Shown piece by piece: positions 33,590-45,501 of a DNA stretch of 64,000 bases. Position numbers and translations under genes: made by a program. The notes under the pieces are model-generated. The model was not told the origin of the DNA. It did no database searches and saw nothing but the letters and a program-made list of their open reading frames with translations. Source of the DNA: Tetrapyrgos nigripes (lineage: Eukaryota; Basidiomycota; Agaricomycetes; Agaricales; Campanellaceae); assembly GCA_013368315.1 (NCBI GenBank), contig JAACJM010000072.1:62001-126000 (forward strand), read 5' to 3'. Position 1 is the first letter of the stretch, and every line of letters begins with the position of its first letter.

Positions 33590-35239
33590 ACCGTACAAAA
33601 TTGCAGTATACATACTTGGATTTTGGTTCATAATATCAGTTTTGACGTTCTTTTAAGGGAATAAGAGGACTAGGGTGAGCCCTGAACTGCTAGTTAATAC
33701 CTAGTGGGACTAAGAAAAACAACGGTACAATAATATTAAGTGCTTACGAATGGAGAAACAACTCATTCTAAGTACTATGATAGATATGTACGAGTTGGGA
33801 GTTATAATAGCAGACCCACCAAATGATAAAGATAGTCTATAAAGGCTTTCGAATCCTATTATAATGACTAGTACCACTAGCGTGATCCAAAGGGACAGTG
33901 AAATGCAAGGTAGCCCCTATTTGTAGGCATAGGAACACGTAAGCAGCACAATTCTTGGCCGAAAGGTCAATCAGAGAAGACAGCGCTAAGATCAGACATG
34001 CAGACAATCACGCTAGATCTAGATCTATGTATCAGTAAATCCTGTAGTACTAAAACAGCTTCGAGGGAATCTTAAGTATCTGTAAAAGGTACATGTGGAC
34101 AAAAGTAGGACAAAGTATATATGTACAGGATCCCTCGGTACAGAGGGGATAGTGAACAGGCATCTCTACACAGCGATATGAGGGACAGAAGCGCTAAGTC
34201 GCAGTACATCCAAACGATCGGAATACAACCCAAATGGACAACGTTATTTCTGGATAAGGATAAATCCGTCAGTAATCATCTAGCTAGGCGTTGAAAGCAT
34301 TGAAGAAGGAATAAGTATGCAAACAGGACTGCAGAAGAGCTGGACTTGTATGTAGGACTCAGTAGTAGACTGCTGGCAATACATAGAACACGAAGAAAGC
34401 AAGATCAGAGAAAAGGGAAAGGAAAACCGAATGGAATAAAGAAACTACGAGAAAACCCTATGCCCCTAGTGTAAGGACACATATGAAGGACCTAGCAGTC
34501 ATAAGTGGAGTGTTCTGAGTCATAGAGGCGATGCTCACTAACCAGGATGGTACACGAAAACACCAGAGGCTTACAAAGGGAACTGAAGAAAGTTCCTATG
34601 AATATTTAGATAATATCGAACAGTTTCTGTATACCCTAATAAGCAAGTCTTTACTTACGAGGAAATAGGTAGAACTCACTAGCGGAATTTTCGATTTGTT
34701 TTATATTTTCTCTACGTACCTTTTAGCAGACCTCGAAAAGAAATAGGTAACTCTATAGTTGTAGCTGCAAGTAGTATAAAAGGACCAGATATTACGTACT
34801 GTAGAGTATCAGATCTCGCTAGCAATAGTAGAGGACATGAAACACAGACTAAAGCTTCTAAACAAACTTAACTGCACTCTCTATGAGTATAAACATTGTG
34901 TTGGAGATAATAGAGTTTTAAAAATTGAACATCTTTGGGGTTATAACTGTGATCTTTGTGTTGACCTTCTGGTCTATTAAGTGTTGATTTTAAGGCAACT
35001 GTGGCCTACAAGTGTTTGATTTTTGGGACTTGTTGATCCCCTTGGTGTTAAACTTGTGTTTATTGTGTCGCGCACTAAGCGCCAACTTCATTGAAAAACC
35101 CCAATCAAAAGTACTTATAGTACAAGTAAACTGGGAGTTTGAGTACTCTGACTACTCAGAACACTCGTCTCATTTACATTTGTATATGGTTTTGTGTTTG
35201 GGTGCAGTTCCTAGTGCTTAATTACAAAAACCACCTATT
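33590..35239. mobile_element. Unclassified 1.65-kb insertion in Gy2 RT
   Basis: Flanked by the 7-bp direct repeat ACCGTAC (33590-33596 and 35240-35246). The RT homology [12 protein letters not shown] is split exactly here, with about 11 extra bases (attgatacacc) left of the repeat. Purine-rich, with no long open frame, no obvious TIRs or LTRs and no poly-A tail. Ends are aaaattgcag and ccacctatt. It could be a non-autonomous DNA element or a decayed unknown class. Confidence 0.65.
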
Positions 35240-35246
35240 ACCGTAC

Positions 35247-36640
35247 AGGACTACCAAGCATTGAACAAAGGGACCATAAAAAACAAATACCCTTTGCCAC
35301 TCATATCAGAGCTAGTAGACAAACTCAAGGGAGCATGAGTCTTTTCAAAATTTGATCTTCGATGGGGATATAATAATGTACAGATAAAGGAAGGAGATGA
35401 GTGGAAAGCAGCATTCAAGACAAATAGGGGACTTTTTGAACCAACGGTGATGTTCTTCAGTCTTATGAACTCCCCTGCGACATTTCAGGCAATGATGAAT
35501 ACTCTTTTCAAGGACTTCATTGATTCAGGAAAAGTGGTTATCTATATGGACGACATCTTGATCTTTATGGAAACTTTAGAAGAACATCAACAAAAGGTCA
35601 AACAAGTACTTGCACGACTTCAGGAGAATGACCTTTATGCCAAACCAGAGAAGTGTACCTTTGAAGCCAGCTCAGTGGAATTCCTAGGTCTCATTGTCTC
35701 TCACAATACATTGGCGATGGATTCTGTCAAAGTTAAAGGCATCACCGAATGGCCAACACCACAAAATGTCAAAGATGTTCAATCATTCTTAGGATTCAGA
35801 AACTTCTATTGTCACTTTATACATGGCTTCTCTAAGGTCGCTCAGCTGCTTTTCGATCTTACGAAGAAAGATGAACCTTGGAAATGGTCTATTGATGCGG
35901 AAGAAGCCTTTCAGGCACTCAAAGATGTGTTTACTTCTTCACCAGTCCTTTTAATGCTGGATCATTCTAAACCATATCAAGTAGAAGTAGATGCTTCTGA
36001 TTATGCCACAGGAGGTATTCTATCGCAGAAAGGATCAGACAACAAGTGGCATCCAGTTGCTTACCTATTGAAATCCTTATCTGAGACTGAACGAAACTAT
36101 GACATTGACGATAAAGAATTGTTAGCAATCATACAGGCATTGGAGGCTTGGCAGCATTACCTTGAAGGTGCACCACATACTATCGAGATCCTCACCAACC
36201 ACAAAAATCTGGAGTACTTCACCACCTCTCAGAAACTTAGCCAACAACAAGCAAGGATGGCTCTGTTTCTTACCAGATTCAACTTCATCCTTATCCATAA
36301 ACCCAGAAGTCTTAATCGAAGTGATCCTCTTTCTTGAAGGCCAGATCATAAAGAGGGGGTCAAAGACAACAATAAGGATAGAGTGTTACTAGACCCCAAG
36401 TTCTTCAGAATTCAAGCTACAAGACTGGGGACAGTGGTTGCAATTGGAGATGCCAAATTGAGAAGATGAATCAAAGAGTGTCTGAAGAAAGACAAGGAAG
36501 TTGTGAGTGCTCTCGAAGTCATCTTAAACAATGGTCCACGCTTGCTGGTCAAGAATTTACAGGAATGAAATTACGAAGACGGGATTATTTTATTCCAAGG
36601 CAAAGTCTACGTCCCCTACAACAACCAATTATGTAGAGAT
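35247..36640 (+). pseudogene. Gy2 RT core and RNase H
   Basis: Reads [26 protein letters not shown] (35336-35338), FSKFDLRWGYNN (catalytic Asp), MNSPATFQ, VVIYMDDILIF (catalytic YMDD), FLGLIVSHN and QSFLGFRNFY. Then RNase H: VEVDASDYATGGILSQ, ERNYDIDDKELLAI and LTNHKNLEYF. The conserved DALSRRPDH end is interrupted by TGA at 36335-36337 where Arg is expected. Two more TGA stops lie at about 36466 and 36566. The catalytic residues are preserved. Confidence 0.92.
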
Positions 36641-37474
36641 ATAGTCAAAATGCATCACGATACTCTCACCGCAGGACACCCAGGCCTGTTCAAGACCTAT
36701 GAACTAGTTAGTAGAGAATTTTGGTGGCCTGGTATGTCAGTATTTGTTTGTGATTATGTCGAAGGATGCGCTACCTGTCAATTGACCAAGGCACAAAACC
36801 ATCCAATACATGTACCATTGATCCCAAATGATGTTCCAGAATGACCCTTTGGTACAATTACCACTGATTTTATCACGGATCTTCCAGAATGCGATGGCTT
36901 CAATGCAATTCACGTAACAGTGGACCGGTCAATGAAGACAGTAGTCATTTCTCCCTGCCAAAAAGATATTGATAGTGACGGTACTATTGATGTTTTGTTC
37001 AATAACACTTGGCAACGGTATGGCTTATGGGACAAGATGATATTGGATCAAGGACCACAGTTTGCAAGCCAGGTCATGAAAGGGATATACACTAAGTTAG
37101 GTATCACCTCAGCTCTTAGTACAGCTTATCACCCACAAACAGATGGCAAGACCGAGAGGTTCAATCAAGAACTCAAACAATACTTACAAACCTTCTGTAA
37201 CTATTGCCAAGATGATTGGGTCAAATATCTGCCATGCACCAAGTTTTGCCATAATACTCGTATCCACTCAGCCACTGGAAAATCACCTTTCGAATTACTC
37301 CATGGATATCTTCCTCAACTCTTTCCATCGATCAATCCATCATCACACATACCAAAAGTTGAAGAACGCCTTCAGAATCTGGAAGCATTGCAGGAAGAGT
37401 TGAAAGCAAGTCTAACAACTGCTGCAGAACATGGACCACGTAAAAGAAGGGATGAAGTTCAAAGTTGGGGATAA
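36641..37474 (+). pseudogene. Gy2 integrase
   Basis: H2C2 zinc finger with HHDTLTAGHPG ... CDYVEGCATCQ (36650-36780). TGA at 36842-36844, then the core: TTDFITDLP (first Asp), ILDQGPQFAS (second Asp) and YHPQTDGKTERFNQEL (Glu). SATGKSPFELLHGY is a typical gypsy block. The DDE triad is complete. The frame breaks at about 37430 before the C-terminal domains. Confidence 0.92.
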
Positions 37475-37890
37475 AGTACTGCTAGACAGAAAGAACTTAC
37501 AAACAACCAGGCCAAAAGCTAAGTTGGCTAACCGTCGTCATGGACCATTCAAAATCACTGATGTAATTGGCGAGGTTAACTATCGTCTCAAACTGCCAAA
37601 CACCTGGTGAATTCACCCAGTATTCCATGCTTCACTACTATCACCATACAAAGAGACTGAAGCTCATGGACTAAATTATCCAGGAGAACCAGCAGAGTTA
37701 CTGCCAGAAGACAATGAATATGATGTAGAAGCAATTCTAGATTCGAAGCCAACTAGGAATCATCGAGGAGTGCAGTATTTGGTCAAATGGTTGGACTACT
37801 TGGACTCTGAAAATTCATGGGAACCAGCTTCAGGTTTGACAAAATTGAAAGAGATGATTGAAGCTTTCCATTGAAATCACCCAGATGTAT
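37430..37890 (+). pseudogene. Gy2 integrase C-terminal domain and chromodomain
   Basis: Shifted frame: VKEGMKFKVGDKVLLDRKN, HGPFKITDVIG, a TGA near 37608, then IHPVFHASLLSPY (GPY/F-type module end). Chromodomain EYDVEAILDSK ... GVQYLVKWLDY ... NSWEPAS, with a TGA near 37873 where WxNHP is expected. The chromodomain would bind methylated histone tails and direct integration. Confidence 0.88.
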
Positions 37891-37995
37891 ATCATCCACC
37901 AAACCTGGTACAAACAGGATCTACACTTCATTTGATGGGAATTAGCATGGAGGATATTTGGAGAAGTACACGTGTGCTCCAGGTGAAAGCACAAC

Positions 37996-38010
37996 TTAAA
38001 GAGGGGGTAA
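37996..38010 (+). other. Gy2 polypurine tract
   Basis: ttaaagagggggtaa immediately before TGTCACGAAC, the start of the 3' LTR. Confidence 0.8.
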
Positions 38011-38164
38011 TGTCACGAACTGCTACAGTTCTTTGTCCTCCTTCTTCTTCTACTACATTATTGAACCCATTTTCTGATCATTCGTCTATTGCATTTCCTC
38101 AATAAACCTTTTAAACCTTATGTTACTGACTTCAAACCTTATAGAACCTGTCAAACTCTATAAT
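38011..38164 (+). repeat. Gy2 3' LTR, first part
   Basis: Matches 18903-19056 of the 5' LTR with two differences, ending at ctataat where KDZ1 begins. Confidence 0.95.
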
Positions 38165-38236
38165 CAGGCGATGCTGTAGTCCAAATTATAAAACAGACTG
38201 GCGAAGCCACAAAGCGAATTATAAATCCACCCTGGC
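38165..38236 (+). repeat. KDZ1 left TIR
   Basis: About 72 bp, imperfectly inverted relative to 51333-51404 (roughly 70-75 percent by eye). Contains two copies of an aattataaa motif, which may be transposase binding sites. Confidence 0.8.
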
Positions 38237-40108
38237 TAGTAATACCATCCTACTTTGCTCCTCCTGGCCGTTCTGGCAGCTTATGCCGAGTCTCGGCACC
38301 ATGCTAGGCTTTCCTTTTGTGTACTTATCAGCGTAATTTTATTTCACAGGTCATAGGCAGCTCGTGACCAAGTTTTCCCCATGGTTGACTTTTGGACTCC
38401 TCCATCATTGTCATTGTCATGTCTCCTAGCTCCCTACCTCTTCCTTCTCTCTGCTGTGCATGGCATACACACACCAGGAATACATGTGCCACCCCTCACA
38501 GATTTAAGCAATACTGTTCACCACAATTCACCTTACATCACGGTCGTAACAGCAAGCGTACTGGATATACCTTGCTACTCAAAGCTTCTTTTCTACTCTC
38601 ATAACCAGTGCGTCTTCTTACTGTTTTTCTCCATTCTATCATTGACTTATTTGTTTCCTTTTTGCAGCACAGTTGTATGGATGTCCCGTCCTTCTCGTTC
38701 TCATTGCAACCTCTTCTTTTGGTACGTTTTTTCCTTCCGTGATTGGTTGACCTTTTCCTTCCCCACCTGTCCTTTTTTGTTTTGCATCTTCCTTTCCTTC
38801 TTGATTTTTTTTGTGTCATCCATATTATTTTCAAGACCCGTCATCATACTTTGCAACTCTCCTGACTTCCAACCCGTCACTCCTCATAATGAGGTCTCCT
38901 TTCATTTCCACTCCTATTTTCTCCTCCCCTACCAGTGATGCTGGCCCTGATACATTGACAAACGACGCCCATGACATTCGCAGGCTCAGTAAGACACCCT
39001 CCACTTTCTTTTATGACCCGAATCACAAATTCCCTTCTCAACAGCGCCTTCATATCGGTCACACATGGCGGCATCCCCTGAATCCGGCATTCTAGATAGC
39101 TCATCAGCCTCGCCCCAGCCTTCTGCTTCCTGGCATCCAAAATTACCTCAGCCTGACACGTACACTCAAGTCTCCCAGTTTCCCCTCCGTCTACCCCGAC
39201 ATGCCTCAGGTCTGTTCTTATATTATCCGCTTATTTATGATGGTGCTGAGGTGCTTTGGCTCTTTCAAAACTTTGTGCTATGACCTTGAGCCTGGTCTTA
39301 CCCTCCGATTCAGATTGATGGAACAACCTTTCTTGATTCTCATATCCATATGTCCTTTTCAGTCTGTGATGTACTCGCTAGTAGTCTAAGTCAACCAATT
39401 TGATATTGCTTTATTCCCGCACACCCACTTATGGATGTCCATTTAGTCTAGTATGTCCCTTCATACACCCAATCATATATAGTTCAATTGGCCTAACTCG
39501 TAGCAAGCTGACATGTAGGAATGTGAAGCAAATCCTTGCCCTTCCTTGACCTTTAAGAATGTTTACGTTCAAACTAGCAGTTTTGAGAAAGACTCATAAG
39601 GAGTATGAAGGTGATGAGCTGTGCATTTATCAATAGGCTTGTATATGTAGGGAAACCCGAATGAACAAAGAATGATAAGAACTCAAGAAGGGAATGTATG
39701 ATACATGACAGACAAGTGGCAACGCTCTGATATATTGCTGAGATAAAGTCACCCTGTCACAGAAAACTGAAGCAGAAGTGAGTTAGACTGATCGAACGGG
39801 TTCCTCTAATCATACACACACCAAAGCTTCAATCAAGCTTCAATCATATGCCAAAACTAGAGATCATATACATATTCATTAAGGCAAAATCATAGTAGTA
39901 TATATGCAAAACCAACAAGTAGACGTAACGACGATATGGAGGATGATACTGAAGACGATACGGCAAGTCAGGAGTCGGGTTGAATATGCATCATTGGGAT
40001 CTAGTCTTGGGACGCTTGGGAGACTGTTTTGGTTCCACCTCTGATTCGGGGCGCCGACGACATATGCCACAAGTCCTGAGTGATCATGAGATTGTGTAGT
40101 CCAAACAA
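38237..40108 (+). other. Left interior of KDZ1, no gene recognised
   Basis: A 185-codon frame from 38381 (MVDFWTPP) is Leu/Phe/Ser-rich with several hydrophobic stretches. It looks like T-rich sequence with intron-like gaps rather than a membrane protein. A second frame (38811-39095) contains NDAHDIRRLSKTP. I found no motif or consistent exon chain. Confidence 0.35.
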
Positions 40109-40799
40109 TCAGAAGGAGACGTACTGGTTTCCATGATTCAAACCCTTCAGAGCAATGATAACGTCCTTCACGGCATCGGTCCAAACAGACTGATCAGCAT
40201 TGGAGTCCTTCCACCAGAGTAGGCACATAATGACTGAGAGCATCCCACATCCGCCACACTTGTTGAGGTCCTCCCAGTCACCGGTCTTATCATCAGTACC
40301 CAGAATGATTTTCCCCTTCCCAGTAATGTCCACTTCCTTCTCTCCAAGAGGGGTTGATGATAGACCACCATCCCTGCCAGGTCTCCAGCATAGACAACAA
40401 ATTTGATTTCTGCTTCTGCTTCAGTGTAAAGTCCTTGAAGTTGCGTCCATAGCCAAACCAGACTCTGACCACTTCGGGACGACCCTCACATTCTGAGCAT
40501 CGAGTCAGTTTAATATTGAATGATGTTACTCGGGTTAAGCACCTACCCTAGCTCTGGGATTGGAATATCCATGCCAACATTCGAAATTTGACCATTCCTT
40601 TAGCAGTGTCTTACCCAGTTCCCCAAAGTCCAATCTAGTCACCTCTGAGGCTAGGTAGTCTCCAGCAGCATTCATCCAAGGCAGCCAGTCCGTTCTATCC
40701 CAAGAGAGATCAGACACAGGTGAACCATCATTTGCTGATGATCTCAACTCGGCAGGCAAGCAGGAGTCTGGGACATCCATCATAGGACCCATAATAAGT

Positions 40800-41085
40800 G
40801 GCATCGCAGACAAGGATGAGGTATTGAGAGAAGTCGTCAACACAAAATTAGGTGAACCAGGCTGACTCAGTGCTCCAGGAGGTGATGCTAAAATTGTCGA
40901 TGATGAGTCGGATGAGGTATTGAGAGAAGTCAGCAGCATGAAATTAGGTGAACAGGGCCGGCTTGGTGCCCTGGGAGGTGATGCTGAAATTGTTGATGAC
41001 GAGGATGAGGTATTGAGAGAAGTCGACAACGTGAAATTAGGTGAGGCGGGCTGACTTGGTGCTCTCGGAGGTGATGCTGAAATGA
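40800..41085 (-). repeat. Triplicated repeat of about 114 bp within the passenger gene
   Basis: Three in-frame copies containing gaggtattgagagaagtc and ggaggtgatgct, encoding SASPPRAPSxPxSPNFxLxTSLNTSS. Confidence 0.8.
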
Positions 41086-41717
41086 TACCCATATTCTCCA
41101 AAAGACCTAGATCACGTATACACCCCTCCAGACACTCAAGTGCAAGGGTTGGGTTTTCATCCTTATCTAAAGGACTTGCTGCTGCAATCACTTTGTCCCA
41201 TACAGAAGAATAGCCGTTTCCCCAGATGCGGTTGAGCTCAGCTGTTATTTGAGGGATTTCACACGACTGTGAGACTGCAAAGTTCCTAAGAGCCTCAACT
41301 GATGCCTGCACTGGAGACATAGGAGAGTCTTTCTCCACCAACATATGCCCATTGTGGTCCATCTCCTCCTGATCGACCATCATAGCATCATCTTTGGTAG
41401 CTCTTCCACCCTTCTCCTTCTCATCCACTTCTTTTAGCTGTTGAACGATCACTGCATCTGCCATGTAGCCAGTGTATTCCTGTGTGATCGCCTGCACTTC
41501 TCAGTTGAAGTTGACAATGTTGCTGAGAGCGTCAGTAAGTTGTTTGATGATACCCTTCATGTGGGTCACTGGCACCCGTTTCGGCATTAGCCACCCCTCC
41601 GGCAAAGAATCCAAGAAACTGCTGAGGTCCAATGGGACTGGTTTAGGCCAAATACTCTTTCACGGTGCTGATACCAATGACTCAGACAGTTCTCCCTCAC
41701 TCAGCTCCTCTACTGTT

Positions 41718-41800
41718 CCCTTTCCCTTTGCCTTCTTTCCCTTTGCCTTCTTTCCCTTTGCCTTCTTTCCCTTTGCCTTCTTTCCCTTTGCCTCCTTCCC
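41718..41800 (-). repeat. 15-bp tandem repeat (KKAKG codons)
   Basis: About five copies of tttgccttctttccc on the plus strand, encoding KGKKA units on the minus strand. Confidence 0.9.
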
Positions 41801-43651
41801 TTTCACCTCCTCTGTCTTTTTCTTCCTCTGGTCCTTCTCCTTCTCCTTTTCCTCCTTTCCCTTCTCTATCTTTTTCTTCTTCCTCTCATTTCCCTTTGCT
41901 TCCGCTTTATCCTTTCTCTTGCTTTTCGTTGAGGTGGAGTTGAGTGGTTCAGACTCGCCATCATCCTCGTCGTCATTCTCTACACCGTCATCATCCTCAT
42001 CGTCGTCAACGCCAGTTGTTGACGTTTCCAACACTGTAGTGACATCCTGGCTAGGCACGGATTCTATAGAGCATGTCAGCATGTACAACGATTGGGATCT
42101 CAAACATTCCGTCTTTTACTTACCTCCAAACTTGCTAATTAAAAAGTCGAAAAAATAGCTCATCACTTTGCTATTGAACTCAGCTGGCTTCCACTGATGG
42201 ATCTTGTCGCCTTTTTTACCAGAACTGTAACTAGAAATAGAGTTAATCAATTAAAACTTCAAAATCAAGAATTATGCCAATAACCTACACATGCACGTTA
42301 AACTTGGTTTCATCAGGCTGAGGTGGGCTCCCGCTGATGCAGAAAGTGTACTTGTCGGTATATTTTTGTACACCATTCACGAAGGGCTGAACCAGAAGTG
42401 CCAGATGCTCCCGACAACTGAATAGACACTAGAGCATCAGACCAAATAAAGTTTACAAGCTAAAAGAACTTACGTCTCACAGATGATAGGATCCGCACTT
42501 GCTGCTTTGGTAAATTCCTCTCCTGACAACAGGCGTTCTGCCTCACTGACTCTGCACTGATGATCCTCTGTATTCTCCTTCTTCATTTTTGCCCTCACCT
42601 CCTCTGGTTCCTCGGCAAGCATCTCCTTGGCCGTCAGACAATGGTAATGGAGACGGAATTTCTCCTCCTTGTCCATCATCTCCCATTTGTCGTCAAAGGC
42701 TTTCTTGACCTTCTCAGAGTAATCGGAATGAGTCATATACCACTGGTGGTCATGCCTCAGATGAGTACTTTGTGCGCCTATCTCCTTGATACACTGAAAT
42801 AAGGGATTGAATGGGTTACAGCCGCCCGACACTGTCTTGAGTTGATTCTGTCTGTGGGCAAACCACCTTCGTATCATCTATGGCCTGAATTAGACTTCTA
42901 GCACAAACGGACATCTCAATACATACCGTCCTATTGGCCTTGTTCTTGGAGATAGCCTCCTGTGTAGCTTTCCGCTCCTCTCGCAAAACCTCTAACTCCT
43001 CAGCACTCATCGTTTTCAGACGCTTCGCAAATCTCTCCACTTGGCTCTCCTCTTTGGCGCTGGGATTCGGGATAGATGGTACAGAGGATGCCTGGGCCAT
43101 AGACATGTCTGTGGACATAGACGTGTCATTCTGAGTCGGCTTGGATTGTCTGAGAGTGTCTTCCACATCTTCCTGAGTCGGCGTGGGATTTGCGGAGTCG
43201 GAAGAACTAGATGAAGGAGACGATTTGTCCTGGGAGGTATTGCCAGAGGCACCACTGCATGTAGATTCGGTAGATTTTTCAGCTTGGGGGGAGGGAGACG
43301 TGTCCAATGATGAAGCTGTCTTCTTGGACTCCAGATACATGATAATAGCGTATTTTTCTGGTTCATTGTCCTTGTGATAAGGGAAGGTTTCAAACCAGAG
43401 GTTCACCGTACGGTTGAGCCATCTAGTCTTCTCCTTCTGATCAGTGATCTCAAAGTAGTTGACGGCGTGGTCGTTGAGCCAACACTCTCGAATTTCGTCG
43501 TATGTGCTAGGAGCCCCTGGCCCGCGCTCGGTGAGAGCAGTCTTCTTCTTGCCCATGGAGTGTCAAGGAGATGCGACGTATGCAACAAAATGAATTTCCA
43601 TCTGAGACAGAAATTAGAGTCATGTAGAGTCACGTCGACAATGTCACATAT

Positions 43652-44071
43652 TGTCACAAATCACCACTCTATTTACTTCCCTATTCATTTCTTAACTCCA
43701 CGGACTACTATTCATTTCTCTCATATCCCCATCATCATCTTCCCTGTCTACGGTTACCATCACTTGATCTGACATGTACATCATTTATCTCCTCCGATCC
43801 CTATCTCCATGGACATTCTCACTTATTCACTTATTCTCAATTCACTTCTTTTACATATATACCAAGGGGCTTGTAGTTAGTTCTTTAGTCTGTTCACTTC
43901 GTCTCCACTCTGCTCTCAGTACAGTGCAGTGTTGAGCATAGTCAGCTACTCATCCTTTCCTCGCCTCTATTATTTCTCTATATCTCTCTCTCATCTCATT
44001 GTAACTTGTCAATTTATCTTGTTCATCGTGTGACTTGGGTGGTTCTTTGCTAAGTGACAACGTTCTTGACA
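43652..44071 (+). repeat. Solo LTR (LTR-B family) inside KDZ1
   Basis: 420 bp, TGTCACAAATCACC...CGTTCTTGACA, with perfect TSD CATAT (43647-43651 and 44072-44076). Strongly similar to the split copy at 15763-18702, in opposite orientation. It contains a TATA-like acatatatacc at about 43853. Confidence 0.94.
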
Positions 44072-44571
44072 CATATGTCACAGCCCAGTTCTTTAGACGC
44101 TTGCTTAACGCACTTAACGCATTGGCCACACTTGCTTTGAGTAGTACTTCGTACAACCAAGTACCGTTCCAGATAGGCAACATCAGCACTGTGCATAATT
44201 AATTCATTATTAATTTGACTTTCTGAAGTTTTAGGGATATAGCTCAGCCACTAACACATCCAGCCTCTATGTGAGGACGACAGCAAGTTGATGAGAGGAC
44301 TCAGGATAGTGCTGATTTATGTGTCACTTCTGTTCCCCAAAATCCTTCTGCTGTTTTACTTGCATATGCAGCAAGTAGGTGTTTTTTTCCAGGTGCTCTT
44401 GCATGCGAATCGTCTCCAGAAACCATTTCTTGCTCATATCATGGTGACTTTCAAACTACGAATGGTGACTTTCAGACATGACGTCGATCCTATTCATTCT
44501 CAGACTCAGACCGATAAACTCAATCGTTGGTCAGACTTGGACTAACTCGTTCTTGACCAGACACCGTCACC

Positions 44572-45019
44572 ATGCATCCCCCACCTCCTGACCACATGCA
44601 GCTGCATCTCACTGGGGCTGAGGAAATCCATTTTCTCCAGGATCAGGGCTTCAGGTACTACGAGCTAAATGACATGCTCCAGTTTCGTCAAAGTCTACGC
44701 CAACAGTGTAAAAGGCAGGCTGTAAATGCACGTAATTATCAACGGTGAGTACTATGCCATTTTATGGATTTGTTCAATGTCTGAGAAGCTCGAGTGCAAG
44801 CCAGTATCATGTAGGTCTTCAGATCGAGTCTGTGACGAATCTGTTCTCATTTAGTACACTAGTCGACAAAGGAAGCATCACAGCAAAGAATCAACTGTTC
44901 AGAAGGAAGCAAGACGCGCTCGACACCGGGAAATCCAGGCCTTGTACCACCTCAGGAATTGCGAGGAGCTAGCCCTGAAGGAATGTGACCAGCAGAGATG
45001 TGCCAAAGGCGATTTGTGA
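44572..45019 (+). CDS. Small basic, probably coiled-coil protein in KDZ1 (109 aa, two exons)
   Basis: Exon 1 is 44572-44744 (starts MHPPPPDHMQ; contains LQDQGFRYYELNDML and RQQCKRQ). Intron 44745-44862 has gtgagt and a ctag acceptor. Exon 2 is 44863-45019 (QRKHHSKEST, RRARHREIQALYHL, ends KGDL, stop TGA). The join keeps frame and gives 109 residues, Arg/Lys/Gln-rich with long helical stretches. A methionine-to-stop path without nonsense codons is notable in this island. Using an earlier AG as acceptor changes the second half to another frame, so the model is provisional. No family recognised. It lies between a solo LTR and the 282-aa gene on the same strand. Confidence 0.45.
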
Positions 45020-45310
45020 ATCAATGGCTAGATTGTTCATGCAATCTGTAAATCAATGGCTCTTAACTTCATTCTATCCTTTTCCTCCCTGCTTCACAAT
45101 TTGTTAATCAATAACTCCTAATTTTCGTTCTGTCCTTTTCTTCCCTGCAAACATTCTTCACGTGATTTGTAAATCAATGACTCCTACCTTTCATTCTGTC
45201 CTTTTCTTCCCTGCAAACATTCTTCACGCGATTTGTAAATTATGACTCCTAACTTTCATTCTGATTGCCACAGGGATGTCAAATTGTTCATGCAATTTGT
45301 AAATCAATGA
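45020..45310. repeat. Imperfect tandem repeat, unit about 60-72 bp
   Basis: About four copies share tttgtaaatcaatgactcct, attctgtccttttcttccct and gcaaacattcttcacg, with progressive divergence. Directly follows the stop of the 109-aa gene and precedes the 282-aa gene. Confidence 0.85.
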
Positions 45311-45501
45311 TTCCGTACAGTATGGCTCAGTGGCACTAATCTCAAGACCATGCGTTCTTCCTTCTGATCTGAGATTCAAAATTTCGTATTCGCACCAACA
45401 GATTGTGTGCGTTAATCCCTTGCCCTCACCACCCGTCTTTGACTGTCAGCTCTCCCTTCAGCAACTGTCCCTCCCTTCAACAACTTTCCCTCCCTCCAGC
45501 T

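Larger units (their letters stand above)
40109..43556 (-). pseudogene. KDZ1 minus-strand passenger gene, multi-exon, decayed
   Basis: Starts MGKKKTALTERG at 43556 with a block WLNRTVNLWFETFP. Exon 1 ends at a GT donor after KNKANRT. Exon 2 (from 42877) reads RRWFAHRQNQ and ends at a donor near 42475. Exon 3 has CREHLALLVQPF. Exon 4 (42103-41660) is acidic, then Lys-rich with five tandem KKAKG units. TGA stops at 41660-41662 and about 41501 interrupt it. The next block (41497-40535) has three tandem repeats of about 38 aa (SASPPRAPSxPxSPNF). A C-terminal part (about 40480-40109) has GYGRNFKDFT, GWWSIINPSWR and KCGGCGMLSV in shifted frames. The WW...NPxWR block is common in agaricomycete orphan proteins; function unknown. 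Confidence 0.6.

Noticed and set aside
33590..35239. Tested as a Helitron or SINE
   Set aside because: No CTRR 3' end or hairpin, no A-T target preference, no tRNA-like A/B boxes or poly-A recognised.
38381..38938. 185-codon frame with hydrophobic stretches
   Set aside because: Pyrimidine-rich sequence with intron-like gaps; no family features. Listed only as unassigned sequence.
41472..42158. Plus-strand frame with FPFAFFPFA repeats
   Set aside because: Antisense of the KKAKG repeat in the minus-strand passenger gene.
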